A DNA stretch of 64,000 bases from Gemmatimonadota bacterium (GTDB lineage: Bacteria > ARS69). Both the position numbers and the translations under genes were made by a program. The stretch covers positions 6,866-70,865 of the forward strand of contig JASLLL010000012.1 in NCBI GenBank assembly GCA_030747075.1. Reading direction: 5' to 3'. Below the pieces are notes generated by a model that was given only the letters and a program-made list of their open reading frames with translations, ran no database searches and was not told the DNA's origin. This document shows positions 28,374 through 38,129 of this stretch, one piece after another (within the stretch, counting starts at the first letter, position 1; every line of letters starts with the position of its first letter).

Positions 28374-30929
28374 TTACCGGGTGACCGTCACCTTCCGGGA
28401 CATCTGCACACCGCCGGATCGAAGGACCGCGAAATACACACCGTTCGGCACATCGTCGGCCATCCAGACAGCATGGCGGATGATCCCGTCCCCGCGCGGA
28501 TGCTCCGCCAGTCGGTTCACGAGTCGCCCGGCGACATCGTAAATGTCGAGCACGACCCCGTCATCCCTCTTCGACGCGTAGCGGAACAAAGCCTCATGCG
28601 TCACGGGATTCGGCCTCGGCGCGTCCAGCATGAGCCCGGCGGGGGCACCCGGAAGCGCCACGCCCGCACCCGTGGAAAGAGGCGCGGCAATGTCCACTTC
28701 CCATGCGCCCCGGCCGAATGTCCCGGCCACGAGCTTGCGGTCCGACTCCTGGATCTCCAAGTCCATCACGACCGTATTGGGAAGCCCCTCGTCAAACGGA
28801 ATCCAAGCCGATCCTCCGTCCGTACTCGCCCAGACTCCCGTGTCGGTGCCGATGAACCAGCGGTCGGTCTGCTGGGGATCCACGAGGATGACATTCACGG
28901 GCTGCGGCGGAAGATCTCCGGTGATGTCGATCCACGAAGCGCCCAGGTCGGTTGTCATGGCCATGTGCGCCACATCCGCATAAGAGGAGAATGTGACGAA
29001 CGCCGTATTCACATCGGTCGGGTGTGCGTGAATGCGAAGGCCCGACCCCGTGTCGAAGCCATAGTCGGCGGCTGAGTTCCAGCTCAACCCGTCGTTCGTG
29101 CTGTAGATGACGCCGGTGCCCGCCACCGTCCAGACGACATTCCCGTCCACGCGGCTGATATCGATCCAGACCGGGCTGAAGTCTCCGACGGCATCCCACC
29201 AGCTCCCACCGTTCGTGGTCCGGTAGGTCCGCGCCACGGTCGCGGTGTAGAGGTGGTTGCCCGCGTTCTGGTCCTGCGCCACCGGGGTCACCCAGCGTCC
29301 CTCTTCGTCGATCCCGTTGTTGATCGGCGTCCAGTCGTCCCCGCCGTCGAAGCTCTTGTAGTGAACGCCGTTCTGGATCTCCGCGTAGATGGTCGAGTTC
29401 GCCGGATTGATGTTGCAGACCATCCCGTCCGCGAAGAGACCGTTCTGCCAGACGGTGGACCCGAACCAGCGATCCGTTCCGTTGTCCTGCGTCCCGCCCC
29501 CCATGAAGGCGGCGTCGAACTGGGAGACACAGATGTCGTAGAACTGATAAGTCACGAGCCCCGTGTTGCGGTCTATCCAGTTCTGGCCGTCATTGACGGA
29601 CTCCCAGACACCGCCGTCGGATCCGACAAAGAGGTTCGCGTCGGTCCCGGGCCGATAAACCGCCGCATGATGGTCCACATGTACGGCCCCGCCGCCCACC
29701 GTTCCCCAGCTCACGCCGGAGTTCTGCGACCGGTACAGGCTCACGCCGCCGACAAAGACGCGGGTCTCATCGTTCGGGTCCACGACGATCGTGTTGTTGT
29801 ACCAGCCCTGCTGCGAGTAGAAGTTCGGGCTGTCCGCCTGAAGAGACCACGACCCGCCGCCATCCGTGCTGAGGTAGATCCCCACGAGCGTCGGGTCCGA
29901 GTAAGTCCGTCCCGCATACCCCGCGTAGATCCACTCCGGGTTGGCGGGGGTGACCGCGATCTTCGTCTTCCCGAGAAGCCACGCCGAGGGCTGTCCCGTT
30001 CCCGCCTTCGCCCAGGTGAGTCCGTCATCGGTCGAGATCTTCACGCCGTTCCCGACATCATCGTCGCCCTTGACGGCATACACCGTCGACGGATCCCCCG
30101 GCTTCCACTTCACATCAAACCAGTGACCGCCCGTTTTTACATCCGTCCAGGTCTCACCGTCGTCGGTGGAACGCCACAACCCGTCCGTCGCACCCGCGAG
30201 AATCGTCCCGGTGACGGCGTTCGCTTCCATGATGTGGAACCCGTGGCCGTCGGACACGGGATAGGACAGTGCCGTCGTGCCCCAGGTGGCTCCGGCATCG
30301 GTCGACTTGAGAATCCCCACGCCCCCGATCCGGTAGGCGTTCAGCGTTCCCTCACCCGTTCCAATCAGGACCGTGTTCGAATCCCACGGAAGAACACAGA
30401 CCGCATTCACGGCCAGCGTCGGCAGATGGTCGGTGATGGGCGTCCAGGAAACCGCGCCGTCCATGCTCTTCCACAGACCCCCGCCCGCGGCACCCGCGTA
30501 CACAACATCCGTGTCGTTCGGGTCGAACTCGATGTCCAGCATCCTCCCGGAGAAGTTGGTCGGCCCGCGATTGAACCACCCGGCACGCGGCGTCCCGGTC
30601 TCCAGAGACTCCCGCGCCCTACGCTCCGCTCCGGCACGCCAGCGTGCTCCGGCAGGAATGGTCCCGTCCGGCCCCACCCGTCCTTCGCGGAACCACTTCA
30701 GCCGGTTGTACGGCTTCCAGCCGGTCCCGGACTGTCCCGCCAGTTCAGGATTCCGCGCGAAGAAGGCGTCCATCCGCGCAATCGAGGAGGTCAGGTCCCC
30801 GGCGGCTTCATCAACGACTGCGGCCTCTCCGGGATTCGGAGCGGCTTCCACGCCGGAGGAAGAGGACGCCACCGTCATGGCGGCGACGAAGACGGCGATG
30901 AGCGAGACTCGGAATGCGGATGCTCTCAT
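28374..30929 (-). CDS. Secreted BNR/sortilin-like propeller protein with sorting domain (copy A)
   Basis: The 851-residue protein starts at ATG 30929, which begins a signal peptide (RASAFRVSLIAVFVAAMTVA); the longer frame has no ribosome site. Residues of about 85-750 contain ten or more BNR/Asp-box blades (S-T-DDG-TW, with VYAGAAGGGLWKS and FVGSDGGVWES), consistent with two seven-bladed propellers, as in sortilin, sialidases and GH74 xyloglucanases. A conserved TQDNGTD motif lies in the second half. The last 75 residues are a sorting domain (IYDVAGRLVNRL, GVYFAVL, KVTVTR). It is a clear paralog of the gene at 33383-35920. No catalytic residues can be named with confidence; ligand or glycan binding or GH74-like hydrolysis are possible. 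The sulfatase-fold gene follows directly. Confidence 0.85.
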   Translation of the reverse strand: MRASAFRVSLIAVFVAAMTVASSSSGVEAAPNPGEAAVVDEAAGDLTSSIARMDAFFARNPELAGQSGTGWKPYNRLKWFREGRVGPDGTIPAGARWRAGAERRARESLETGTPRAGWFNRGPTNFSGRMLDIEFDPNDTDVVYAGAAGGGLWKSMDGAVSWTPITDHLPTLAVNAVCVLPWDSNTVLIGTGEGTLNAYRIGGVGILKSTDAGATWGTTALSYPVSDGHGFHIMEANAVTGTILAGATDGLWRSTDDGETWTDVKTGGHWFDVKWKPGDPSTVYAVKGDDDVGNGVKISTDDGLTWAKAGTGQPSAWLLGKTKIAVTPANPEWIYAGYAGRTYSDPTLVGIYLSTDGGGSWSLQADSPNFYSQQGWYNNTIVVDPNDETRVFVGGVSLYRSQNSGVSWGTVGGGAVHVDHHAAVYRPGTDANLFVGSDGGVWESVNDGQNWIDRNTGLVTYQFYDICVSQFDAAFMGGGTQDNGTDRWFGSTVWQNGLFADGMVCNINPANSTIYAEIQNGVHYKSFDGGDDWTPINNGIDEEGRWVTPVAQDQNAGNHLYTATVARTYRTTNGGSWWDAVGDFSPVWIDISRVDGNVVWTVAGTGVIYSTNDGLSWNSAADYGFDTGSGLRIHAHPTDVNTAFVTFSSYADVAHMAMTTDLGASWIDITGDLPPQPVNVILVDPQQTDRWFIGTDTGVWASTDGGSAWIPFDEGLPNTVVMDLEIQESDRKLVAGTFGRGAWEVDIAAPLSTGAGVALPGAPAGLMLDAPRPNPVTHEALFRYASKRDDGVVLDIYDVAGRLVNRLAEHPRGDGIIRHAVWMADDVPNGVYFAVLRSGGVQMSRKVTVTR

Positions 30930-31007
30930 GAGTGCGGACCTCGTGCGGGTTGCGGGTACGGGGGGGTGCGCCCACCGGATCACGAGGCCGGCAGCACGCA
31001 GGGTCTG

Positions 31008-31016
31008 ATTCTACCA
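31008..31016 (-). promoter_or_regulatory. Extended -10 promoter of BNR copy A
   Basis: TGG-TAGAAT on the minus strand, about 80 bases upstream of the ATG. The same nonamer precedes BNR copy C at 42648-42656, and a near copy precedes copy B. Confidence 0.5.
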
Positions 31017-31143
31017 TGGATAGAGTGGCCATCCTACCGGTGCGTGAACTGGAGAAAACGCGGCCGGGCCGGGGAGCGCGACAGGGTGCATACCGCCCGT
31101 TCGGCCCCTGCGGCCGTGCCTCGCCGGAACGGGGGTTCCTTTC

Positions 31144-33279
31144 CTACGGTCCCGTCAGGACGACGCGCGCGCCACTCACCTGCCCGTCCGACGACAGCCT
31201 AAGGTAGTACACGCCCGGAGGCGGCCCGCCGGACGCAATCGACGGCACGCTCCAGACGGCGTTGTGCGGGCCCGGATCCTGAACGCTGTGAACCAGTGTC
31301 TTCACCTCGCGCCCGTGAACATCATGCACGCTCAGCCGCGTGGGTGACGGCGACGGGAGAAGGTACTGAACGGTGATCGCCCCTCGACCCGGGTTCGGAA
31401 ATGCCCGCGTCACGCGAACCGGTTCCTCCCGCCACCTGCGATCCACCTCTTCCTCTTCGGACGGGGGAAGGAGCCCGGGTGCCTGATTGCCCGAACTCAG
31501 GAATCCGACCAGCGCAATCAACGCCGTCTGCAGGTTCACCGCCGGTTCGTTCAGCGTGTAGTTCCCGCGGTTCGCGTACGCCGGATCGGCGATGTCCTGA
31601 TAGCATCGACCCGGGTACGAGGAGATATGCCAGTTGTCGGCCTGATTCGGCCCGCCGACCAGTTGCCCGGGAACGGGAGCGCAGTCTTCATCGTCTACCG
31701 CCACATACCCTGCCGCGAAGTTCCACGCACCATGGGCGTGCAGCACCGGGCGCGTCCCGACGCCCGTCATGTAGCACTTGCCCATCGGGTTTCGCCCCAG
31801 AATGTAGTGAAGCTGGTCGGACGCGGCCTCCCGGTGGCTTTCGTTCCCCGTGTATCGCCAGGCCTGAATCTGCGCCCATGCATAGCGAAGCACCACGCCT
31901 GTGAATCCCCAGTAGTAGTCGCCGTATCCGGGAGAGGCCTTCGCGACGCAGCCGTAACCGTCCTGAAGCGACCGGTTCGTCCAGACCTCTGCATTGAACC
32001 GCGTCGTCTGTTCGATACCGCCCCACGATCCGCCGACCACATCCGGGTCCGCGCCGGGAGCATCGTGGTAACTGAACGCACCGAGGTTGGCGACAGCCGC
32101 CCACGAATCCGGGTAGATGACGCGATCGACGCCCCCGGAGGTCCACCACTCGTCCACCGCTTCTCGTGCGGCACTCCACCGCGTAAGCCGGAAGATCTCC
32201 GCCGCGGCCCAGAACCGGCGCTCCGTCTCGCTGCCGAGAATGTACTCCGCCCCCTCGTGCCCGAAGCGATTCGCAAACCCTCCGACAGGAACGCGATCCT
32301 CATGCGTGAGAAGCCATCCCCATGCGGAGGCCGCGCTCGTACTGCACGCTGCGGCGAAGTCGCGATCCTGAACCCGATAGACGCGCGCCGCCAGCGCCAT
32401 GGCCGCGCAGTGGATGGCCGTGGCGTCGCTGGAGATGGCGGTGTGGTAACGATGCTCTTCGTCGAGGTGCGGAACCGCTTCTCCCGTGTACCCCGCCACG
32501 GATTCGCGGTGCCGAACCGACCCGTCGATTCCCTGCATCCGAAGCATCCATTCCAGCGACCACCGCGCCTCATCGAGAATGTCGGGAATGCCGTTGCCGC
32601 TTTCGGGAATGCCGCAGTCGTCGTGCCGGTACAGCGACGGATACTGCTCATACGCCTGAAGCAGGATCCCCACCGCGTATCCGTTGTTCGTGGAGTACTT
32701 GCCGTAGTTCCCCGCATCGTGCCAGCCGCCGCGCGTGTCGACAAATCCGGCCGGGTTCGAGCTCGTCGTGCTCCAGTGATACGATGCGGCCGAAGGACCC
32801 GCGGCGTGGCACTCGTCATGCTGCCATTGCCCGCCGTAGATCGGGCCGATGGCCGTACCGCACCGCTGGTAGTAGAGGCCCTGAACGGCAATCCGAAACA
32901 GCCGGTCGTAAATGTCATCGGAGATCAGGAAGGGAGGAGAGTCCCCGACACGCGGAACGCGAAGGTAGTACCAGCCCCCCTCCGTCAGCGCGGAGAAGTC
33001 CGCCTCCCAGACATCCTGTCCACTCGCGGGGTCCGCGGCCCTTCGAAGCTGAAGCGGGCCGGAGAAGACCACCTCATGGCTCGCATGCCGCCGCACTTCG
33101 AACCCATCGCCGGAGACCGGAACGGCGGCCCACTTGCGCCCTTCGGTCAGGAAGCCGAACTGGTTCAGGTGCACAGGCCCCTGGCCCGCGTGCGTGCATC
33201 GGGGAGTGGCCGCAGGGATCACCGCGCAGAACACGGCAAGAAGCGCCACAAACGAGGGGTTTCGTCCGGATCGTCTCAT
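31144..33279 (-). CDS. Glycoside hydrolase family 9 protein with sorting domain
   Basis: The 711-residue protein has a signal peptide (1-31), a cellulase N-terminal Ig-like domain (about 35-120, VHLNQFGFLTEGRKWAAV), and an (alpha/alpha)6 GH9 catalytic domain (about 125-600). The sorting domain (AFPNPGRGAITVQY, HDVHGREVKTL, GVYYLRLSS) ends in an atypical GP. GH9 enzymes are endo- or exo-beta-1,4-glucanases. The catalytic acid is likely Glu578 in LNEPAVNLQTAL. In the base motif, normally DAGDY, the second Asp is Asn191 (DAGNYGKY; codon 32709-32707, AAC), while Asp188 is kept. Activity may therefore be reduced or altered. It lies between two BNR propeller genes on the same strand, which suggests glycan handling at the surface. 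Confidence 0.88.
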   Translation of the reverse strand: MRRSGRNPSFVALLAVFCAVIPAATPRCTHAGQGPVHLNQFGFLTEGRKWAAVPVSGDGFEVRRHASHEVVFSGPLQLRRAADPASGQDVWEADFSALTEGGWYYLRVPRVGDSPPFLISDDIYDRLFRIAVQGLYYQRCGTAIGPIYGGQWQHDECHAAGPSAASYHWSTTSSNPAGFVDTRGGWHDAGNYGKYSTNNGYAVGILLQAYEQYPSLYRHDDCGIPESGNGIPDILDEARWSLEWMLRMQGIDGSVRHRESVAGYTGEAVPHLDEEHRYHTAISSDATAIHCAAMALAARVYRVQDRDFAAACSTSAASAWGWLLTHEDRVPVGGFANRFGHEGAEYILGSETERRFWAAAEIFRLTRWSAAREAVDEWWTSGGVDRVIYPDSWAAVANLGAFSYHDAPGADPDVVGGSWGGIEQTTRFNAEVWTNRSLQDGYGCVAKASPGYGDYYWGFTGVVLRYAWAQIQAWRYTGNESHREAASDQLHYILGRNPMGKCYMTGVGTRPVLHAHGAWNFAAGYVAVDDEDCAPVPGQLVGGPNQADNWHISSYPGRCYQDIADPAYANRGNYTLNEPAVNLQTALIALVGFLSSGNQAPGLLPPSEEEEVDRRWREEPVRVTRAFPNPGRGAITVQYLLPSPSPTRLSVHDVHGREVKTLVHSVQDPGPHNAVWSVPSIASGGPPPGVYYLRLSSDGQVSGARVVLTGP

Positions 33280-33382
33280 GCCCTGGGCATCGGCAGAAAA
33301 CGCCGTCTGGTGAAGACCGGGGTCCGGGGAGCCGTCTTGCCCCGAACCCCGTCATCCCACCCGCTGAGGACGCGCAGTCCGC

Positions 33383-35920
33383 CTACCGCGCCAGAACGAT
33401 CTTCCGCGTGGTCTGCTTCGCTCCGGCCTTCAAGACCGCGAAATAGACGCCGGACGGCGCGTCATCCGTCAGCCAGGAGGCGGTACGGACGATTCCGTCC
33501 CCGGAAGCGTGTTCTGCAATGCGAGCCTGCCGTCGTCCCGCCACATCCACAATCTCCAGCGTGACGCTCCCGTCGTGCCATGCCGCATACCGAAGCCGCG
33601 CCTCGGAAGTCGCGGGGTTCGGCCGGGGCGAATCCAGCAGAAGCCCCCCGACACCCTGCGGCGAGGTGACGGACACATCGGTGACACTGGGCGAAGTGAT
33701 GTCCACTTCCCACATTCCGCGCCCGTGCGTGCCCGCAACCAGTTTCCGCGCGGCGTCTTCGATCTCCAGATCGACGATCTTGGCGGACACAAGCCCCGAG
33801 TGGCAGGGAATCCAGTTCACTCCGGCATTGCTCGTTTCCCAGACGCCCAAGTCGGTTCCGATGAACCAGATGTCCGGGTTCTGCGGGTCTACGGCAATGG
33901 CGTTCGCGGGCACATCCGGGAAGTCGCCGGTGACATTCTGCCAGCTCACTCCCATGTCCGTCGTGCGCGCCACATGCGCCATCCCTCCCCCGTAGCCCGA
34001 GAACGCGACAAAGGCCCCGTTCGCGTCTGTCGGGTGCGACAGGATCTTCGTGGCGCCTCCCGTGGAGAACCCCCAATCGGAGGTCTGCGTCCAGGTGCCG
34101 CCATCATCGGTGGTGACCCAGGGTGCCCCTCCTCCGACCGTCCACACGACATTCCCGTCCACCGGACTGATCGAGATCCAGACCGCGGTCTGGTCGCCCA
34201 CCTTGGTCCACGGGTTTCCTCCCGCCGTGGTACGGAAGATCCCGTCGGCGCTCGAAGTGTACAGATGGTTGGCGGTGTTCTGATCCATGTCGACCGGCGT
34301 CACCCACGGCCCGTCTCCCGAGATGCCGTTGTTGATCGTCGACCAGCTGCTGCCGCCGTTTTGCGTCTTCCGGTGATCTCCGAAGTAGAGTTCGCCGTAG
34401 ATCACATTGGGAGCCGTCGGCTTGATGTTGCACACCATTCCGTCTCCGCCGAGGCCGTTGCTCCAGTTCACCGTGCCGTTCCAGATGTCCGTTCCGTTGT
34501 CCTGCGTCCCTCCGGCCGCACGCGAAGGATCCGACTGGGAGACGCAGATGTCGTAGAACTGATAGGTCACAAGACCGGTGTTTCGATCGCTCCACGACGC
34601 GCCGTCGGTGGTGGACTCCCACACGCCCCCATCCGAGCCGACAAAGACATTGTTGTCGCTCCCGGGCCGGTAGGCGATCGCATGATGGTCCACATGAACC
34701 TGGTTCCCGATCTGGGAGAACGAAGTCCCGCCGTTCACGGATCGGTAGAGGGCCACCCCTCCGACGATGATGTGTTCCGCATCATTCGGATCCGCCTGAA
34801 TGGTGTTGTTGTACCACCCCTGCGTTCCGTAGATGTTGGGACTGCTCGCGCGGAGCTGCCAGGTGGCGCCGTCATCCGTGCTCCGGTAGATCCCGAGAAG
34901 CCCGTTCGATGTCTTGTCCGCAAACCCCGCATAGATGGTGCCGGGAGCATCCGGCGTCACGGAGAGCCGGGTCTTCCCGACCAGCCAGGAACTGGGCTGC
35001 CCCGTGCCTGCCTTCGCCCAGGTGAGGCCTTCGTCGGTGGAGACCTTGACATTGTTCCCGGACCCGCCCGACCCCTTGACCGTGTACACGCGATCGGAGT
35101 CTCCGGGCTTCCACTTCACATCGTAGTAGTCGTCTCCGTCCTTCACGAGATCCCAGTTGTCCCCGTCATCGGTGGATCTCCAGAGGCCGTTCGTCGCCCC
35201 GGCGAGAATGGCGGTGCCGCCGTTCGGGTTCGCCTCGATGATGTGAAACCCGCGGCCTCCAACGACCGCCTGCGTCAGCGAAGTCGCCGCCCAGGTGTAA
35301 CCCCCGTCGGTGGACTTCAGCAGGCCGACGCCGTCGATCCGGTCTATGTTCCAGGTGGGTTCGCCCGTCCCGATCAGCACCACGCTTGAGTCCCACGGGA
35401 GAACCGCCACCGCGCCGACCGCCGACGACGGGAGTTCATCTCCGACGGAAGTCCAGGTGGCTCCCCCGTTCGCGCTTCTCCAGATCCCGCCCCCGGCGGC
35501 CGCTGCGAAGAGGGTGTTGGAGTTGTTCGGGTCGAACTCCAGGTCCAGTATCCGCCCGGACAGATTCTCAGGCCCCCGGCAGAACCAGCTGGCTCTCGTG
35601 GACACAGCCCCGGACTCGAGCAGGTCCATCGTGTATTCCCATGCACGGAGGCGCGCGCCCAGTGGAACCTCCTGACCGTTGATCATGCGCTGCTCGTAGA
35701 ACCACTTGAAGCGGTTGTACGGTTTCCAGCCACTCCCCCGGGTGTCCTTCAGGTCGGGGTGGGCTTCATAAAACGCCGCTTTCCCGGAAAGCCAGGCGGT
35801 CATCTCCGCAGGAGACCCGCTCGGGGCCGATTCGCTCGAAACGGCGATGGCGAAGAGAAGAACAGAAGCCGCGAACAGCACCGGAAGAACGGTGCGCACA
35901 TCGAAAACTCTGCTACGCAT
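33383..35920 (-). CDS. Secreted BNR/sortilin-like propeller protein with sorting domain (copy B)
   Basis: The 845-residue protein starts at ATG 35920, with AAAGGGG upstream and a signal peptide (VFDVRTVLPVLFAASVLLFA). It is co-linear with copy A along its whole length. Shared stretches include GSGWKPYNRFKWF, GWYNNTI, HVDHHA, VTYQFYDICVSQ and TQDNGTD, pointing to duplication. About ten to fourteen BNR blades form two propellers, followed by the sorting domain (SPRPNPATSEARLRY, GVYFAVLKAG, KIVLAR). Ligand and activity are unknown; GH74-like glycan hydrolysis or binding is one option because a GH9 gene follows. A TGG-TAGAGT extended -10 is about 60 bases upstream. Confidence 0.85.
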   Translation of the reverse strand: MRSRVFDVRTVLPVLFAASVLLFAIAVSSESAPSGSPAEMTAWLSGKAAFYEAHPDLKDTRGSGWKPYNRFKWFYEQRMINGQEVPLGARLRAWEYTMDLLESGAVSTRASWFCRGPENLSGRILDLEFDPNNSNTLFAAAAGGGIWRSANGGATWTSVGDELPSSAVGAVAVLPWDSSVVLIGTGEPTWNIDRIDGVGLLKSTDGGYTWAATSLTQAVVGGRGFHIIEANPNGGTAILAGATNGLWRSTDDGDNWDLVKDGDDYYDVKWKPGDSDRVYTVKGSGGSGNNVKVSTDEGLTWAKAGTGQPSSWLVGKTRLSVTPDAPGTIYAGFADKTSNGLLGIYRSTDDGATWQLRASSPNIYGTQGWYNNTIQADPNDAEHIIVGGVALYRSVNGGTSFSQIGNQVHVDHHAIAYRPGSDNNVFVGSDGGVWESTTDGASWSDRNTGLVTYQFYDICVSQSDPSRAAGGTQDNGTDIWNGTVNWSNGLGGDGMVCNIKPTAPNVIYGELYFGDHRKTQNGGSSWSTINNGISGDGPWVTPVDMDQNTANHLYTSSADGIFRTTAGGNPWTKVGDQTAVWISISPVDGNVVWTVGGGAPWVTTDDGGTWTQTSDWGFSTGGATKILSHPTDANGAFVAFSGYGGGMAHVARTTDMGVSWQNVTGDFPDVPANAIAVDPQNPDIWFIGTDLGVWETSNAGVNWIPCHSGLVSAKIVDLEIEDAARKLVAGTHGRGMWEVDITSPSVTDVSVTSPQGVGGLLLDSPRPNPATSEARLRYAAWHDGSVTLEIVDVAGRRQARIAEHASGDGIVRTASWLTDDAPSGVYFAVLKAGAKQTTRKIVLAR

Positions 35921-35978
35921 GTCAGACCCCTTTCGGGGGGAAAGGCGGTTTCGGAAAGGGGGAAGTGGAGCAGGCTCC

Positions 35979-35987
35979 ACTCTACCA
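35979..35987 (-). promoter_or_regulatory. Extended -10 promoter of BNR copy B
   Basis: TGG-TAGAGT on the minus strand, 59-67 bases upstream of the ATG, in the gap between the long GreA gene and copy B. Confidence 0.5.
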
Positions 35988-36023
35988 CGAGTGGAACCCC
36001 TCATCCACTAAGCCGACAGGGGC

Positions 36024-38105
36024 CTATGACAGCTGGGAAGCCACCCGGATCGATTCCACCCGGTACGACTTCTCCTCCAGGTCGACCCCTTCTCCGGTCG
36101 CCGTGCCCAGAAGGCCCAGCGCCAGATCCGAAAGGTGCGAGAAGACGCGCGCGTCGGGGTCGGAGTCCCACGGGCCGAGGATGGTCACCTCGATGGAATC
36201 TCCGCCGTCTGTCGGTGCCAGCGTCGCGGTCGTACCCACTGCGATGCTCCCGACATCCACGGACGATCGGTCGATCACCCGCACACGGCGAAGATCCCGA
36301 TCCAACTGAGCGGCGCGCGTGTTGAGAAGTTCGTGCTTCTGCCGGGCGGCATGGTATTCGAAGTTCTCGCGAAGATCCCCCTCTTCCCGCGCAATCCGAA
36401 TGGCCTCCGCGTTCTGCGGAATCTGCACCTTCACCAGGTCGTCCAGTTCCGCACGCTTCGCTTCCACCGCCTCCATCGTTGCATGGAAGGAGTCCTCCGA
36501 CTTCCGCTTCCGAATGTCCGGATACGCACGGAAGATCTTCCGCCTGAGCGTCGTCTTCCGGTGATCCTCCAGCCCGCCCGCGGAATCCAGTGTCGACAGC
36601 AGGCGGTCCGCCTCCGCACGCCCGCCCATGTCGAAGACGGCGAACGCCAGCCCGTCTTCCTCAAAGTGTTCCCGAAGCGGCGTTCGCAGCGTCTTGAACT
36701 CGGGCAGTTCCAGCGCATCGAGAATCCGCGAGATCAGTCCCAGCGTCGCCCTGCTCTTCAGCTCATCGCGAGCCAGGACCTGTCGCGTTACCCATACGAA
36801 CCCGTGCGGCCTCCGGCGCGGCACCGCCAGCGCGTCCGCGACGAGCCGGTCCGCACTGCCCTCCGGACCCTCCGTGAGAAGTTCGTCATAGAGCGCACTC
36901 ATGAGGCGATAGTCCGTCTCCGCAAAGAAGAGCGTGCGATGAAGCGTGGGCCAGTCGTCGGGACAGATCTTGCGAATCCGGCGATGGAATGCCTCTCGAT
37001 GTCTCCGGTCCGGCAGGGACGACAGGATCTCCGGTCCGTCTTCCCGTGCGAGGATCGACTCCAGAGGAAAGACCGCCTCGTGGTCCGACGCAAGCTCCTC
37101 AAGAAGACAGTCCATCTCCAGAGACTCGCGGGAGAGTTCGTCCGAACACCGGCTCAGATCTTCGCGCAGCCCCGCAATCAGGACATCCTTCACCCGGCCG
37201 CCGCGCCTCGCATGCTTCCTGGCCAGTTCCACACGAACGGCAAGCGGCGCCCCCTCAAACTCCACGAGGATCGCGTCTTCCGCCGCATCGGGCGAATGGC
37301 TCCACGCGAAGGCGTTCTTCCGGCCCCGCGCGGGCAACAGTTGCGGGTGCTTTCGCGCGCGTGCCCACCACGAAGTCCACTTCGCGCCTTCCACCACTCC
37401 CGTCAGGCATTCGCGAATCTCCCCGGCCGACAGCGGACGATGGAAGACAGCGAATACTTCGCGGAGGATTTCGCCGGGGTCCGCCTTGGCCAGTTCACGA
37501 ATGCGGTCCGGATCCGACAGCCGTTCCATCATGAAGTGGTTCTCGGGAATGTGCGTGATGAGACGCTTGGCTTCGTCCGCGCGCGCCACGAGGCTTCCGC
37601 CCTTCTCGAAGCGGACCGTGACCTTCTGGAGACCGAGGTTGGTGGCGACCACCTTCCCGAGTCCCTTCCCGAACAGGAAGAACCCCGCGTCCCTTTCGAA
37701 GCGAAGCCAGTCCCGTAGATTCGTGAAGACGCGCACGGGATCCGTCGCCTCCTCCAGCGCGAACAGCTCCAGCACCTCCTCCAGATCCTCCCGGTCGGCG
37801 TGCCGGGCGCGCAGGATCTCGATCGTCTTCGTGCGGAGTCCCTGATCCTGCGGCGACAGCCTGACCCCCTCGGCAAGGGCATCCAGCGCATCCTTCCACA
37901 GCTGCTTCTCCGCCAGCGCGTCCGCCCGGAGCGCGATCAGTTCCGCCATCTTCGCCCGGGTCTTCGCCGCGCACATTCCCCGCGCGACCTCCACGAACCA
38001 CTCGGTGTCCTCCGGATTCGACTCCAGCCGGGAAAACCACTCGTTCTCGATCTCGTCGATTCGCTTCCTCTTGATCAGCCGAAGAAGCTCGGTGTCCAGT
38101 TCCAC
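36024..38105 (-). CDS. greA: Long GreA-type transcript cleavage factor
   Basis: The 693-residue protein ends in a full GreA/GreB unit: a coiled coil (about 541-610) with the acidic tip EEGDLRENFEYHAARQ, then the FKBP-like C-domain (about 611-693, DVGSIAVGTTATL, LGLLGTATGEGVDL). Gre factors rescue stalled RNA polymerase by stimulating RNA cleavage through the acidic tip, which is intact. The 540-residue N-terminal extension is helical, with TPR-like segments near its start, and has no other recognised domain. A similar long GreA is known in Chlamydiae. The start is GTG 38105 with GGGAGG 4-5 bases upstream. It lies 24 bases downstream of pepF on the same strand and may share its transcript. Confidence 0.88.
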   Translation of the reverse strand: MELDTELLRLIKRKRIDEIENEWFSRLESNPEDTEWFVEVARGMCAAKTRAKMAELIALRADALAEKQLWKDALDALAEGVRLSPQDQGLRTKTIEILRARHADREDLEEVLELFALEEATDPVRVFTNLRDWLRFERDAGFFLFGKGLGKVVATNLGLQKVTVRFEKGGSLVARADEAKRLITHIPENHFMMERLSDPDRIRELAKADPGEILREVFAVFHRPLSAGEIRECLTGVVEGAKWTSWWARARKHPQLLPARGRKNAFAWSHSPDAAEDAILVEFEGAPLAVRVELARKHARRGGRVKDVLIAGLREDLSRCSDELSRESLEMDCLLEELASDHEAVFPLESILAREDGPEILSSLPDRRHREAFHRRIRKICPDDWPTLHRTLFFAETDYRLMSALYDELLTEGPEGSADRLVADALAVPRRRPHGFVWVTRQVLARDELKSRATLGLISRILDALELPEFKTLRTPLREHFEEDGLAFAVFDMGGRAEADRLLSTLDSAGGLEDHRKTTLRRKIFRAYPDIRKRKSEDSFHATMEAVEAKRAELDDLVKVQIPQNAEAIRIAREEGDLRENFEYHAARQKHELLNTRAAQLDRDLRRVRVIDRSSVDVGSIAVGTTATLAPTDGGDSIEVTILGPWDSDPDARVFSHLSDLALGLLGTATGEGVDLEEKSYRVESIRVASQLS

Positions 38106-38129
38106 GGTTCCTCCCGGTAACATCGAAGC

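Noticed and set aside
33509-35389. A long plus-strand frame opposite BNR copy B, and similar frames at 29253-31202, 31627-33564 and 20519-22108
   Set aside because: All lie antisense to well-supported genes and show no domain, signal peptide or ribosome site.
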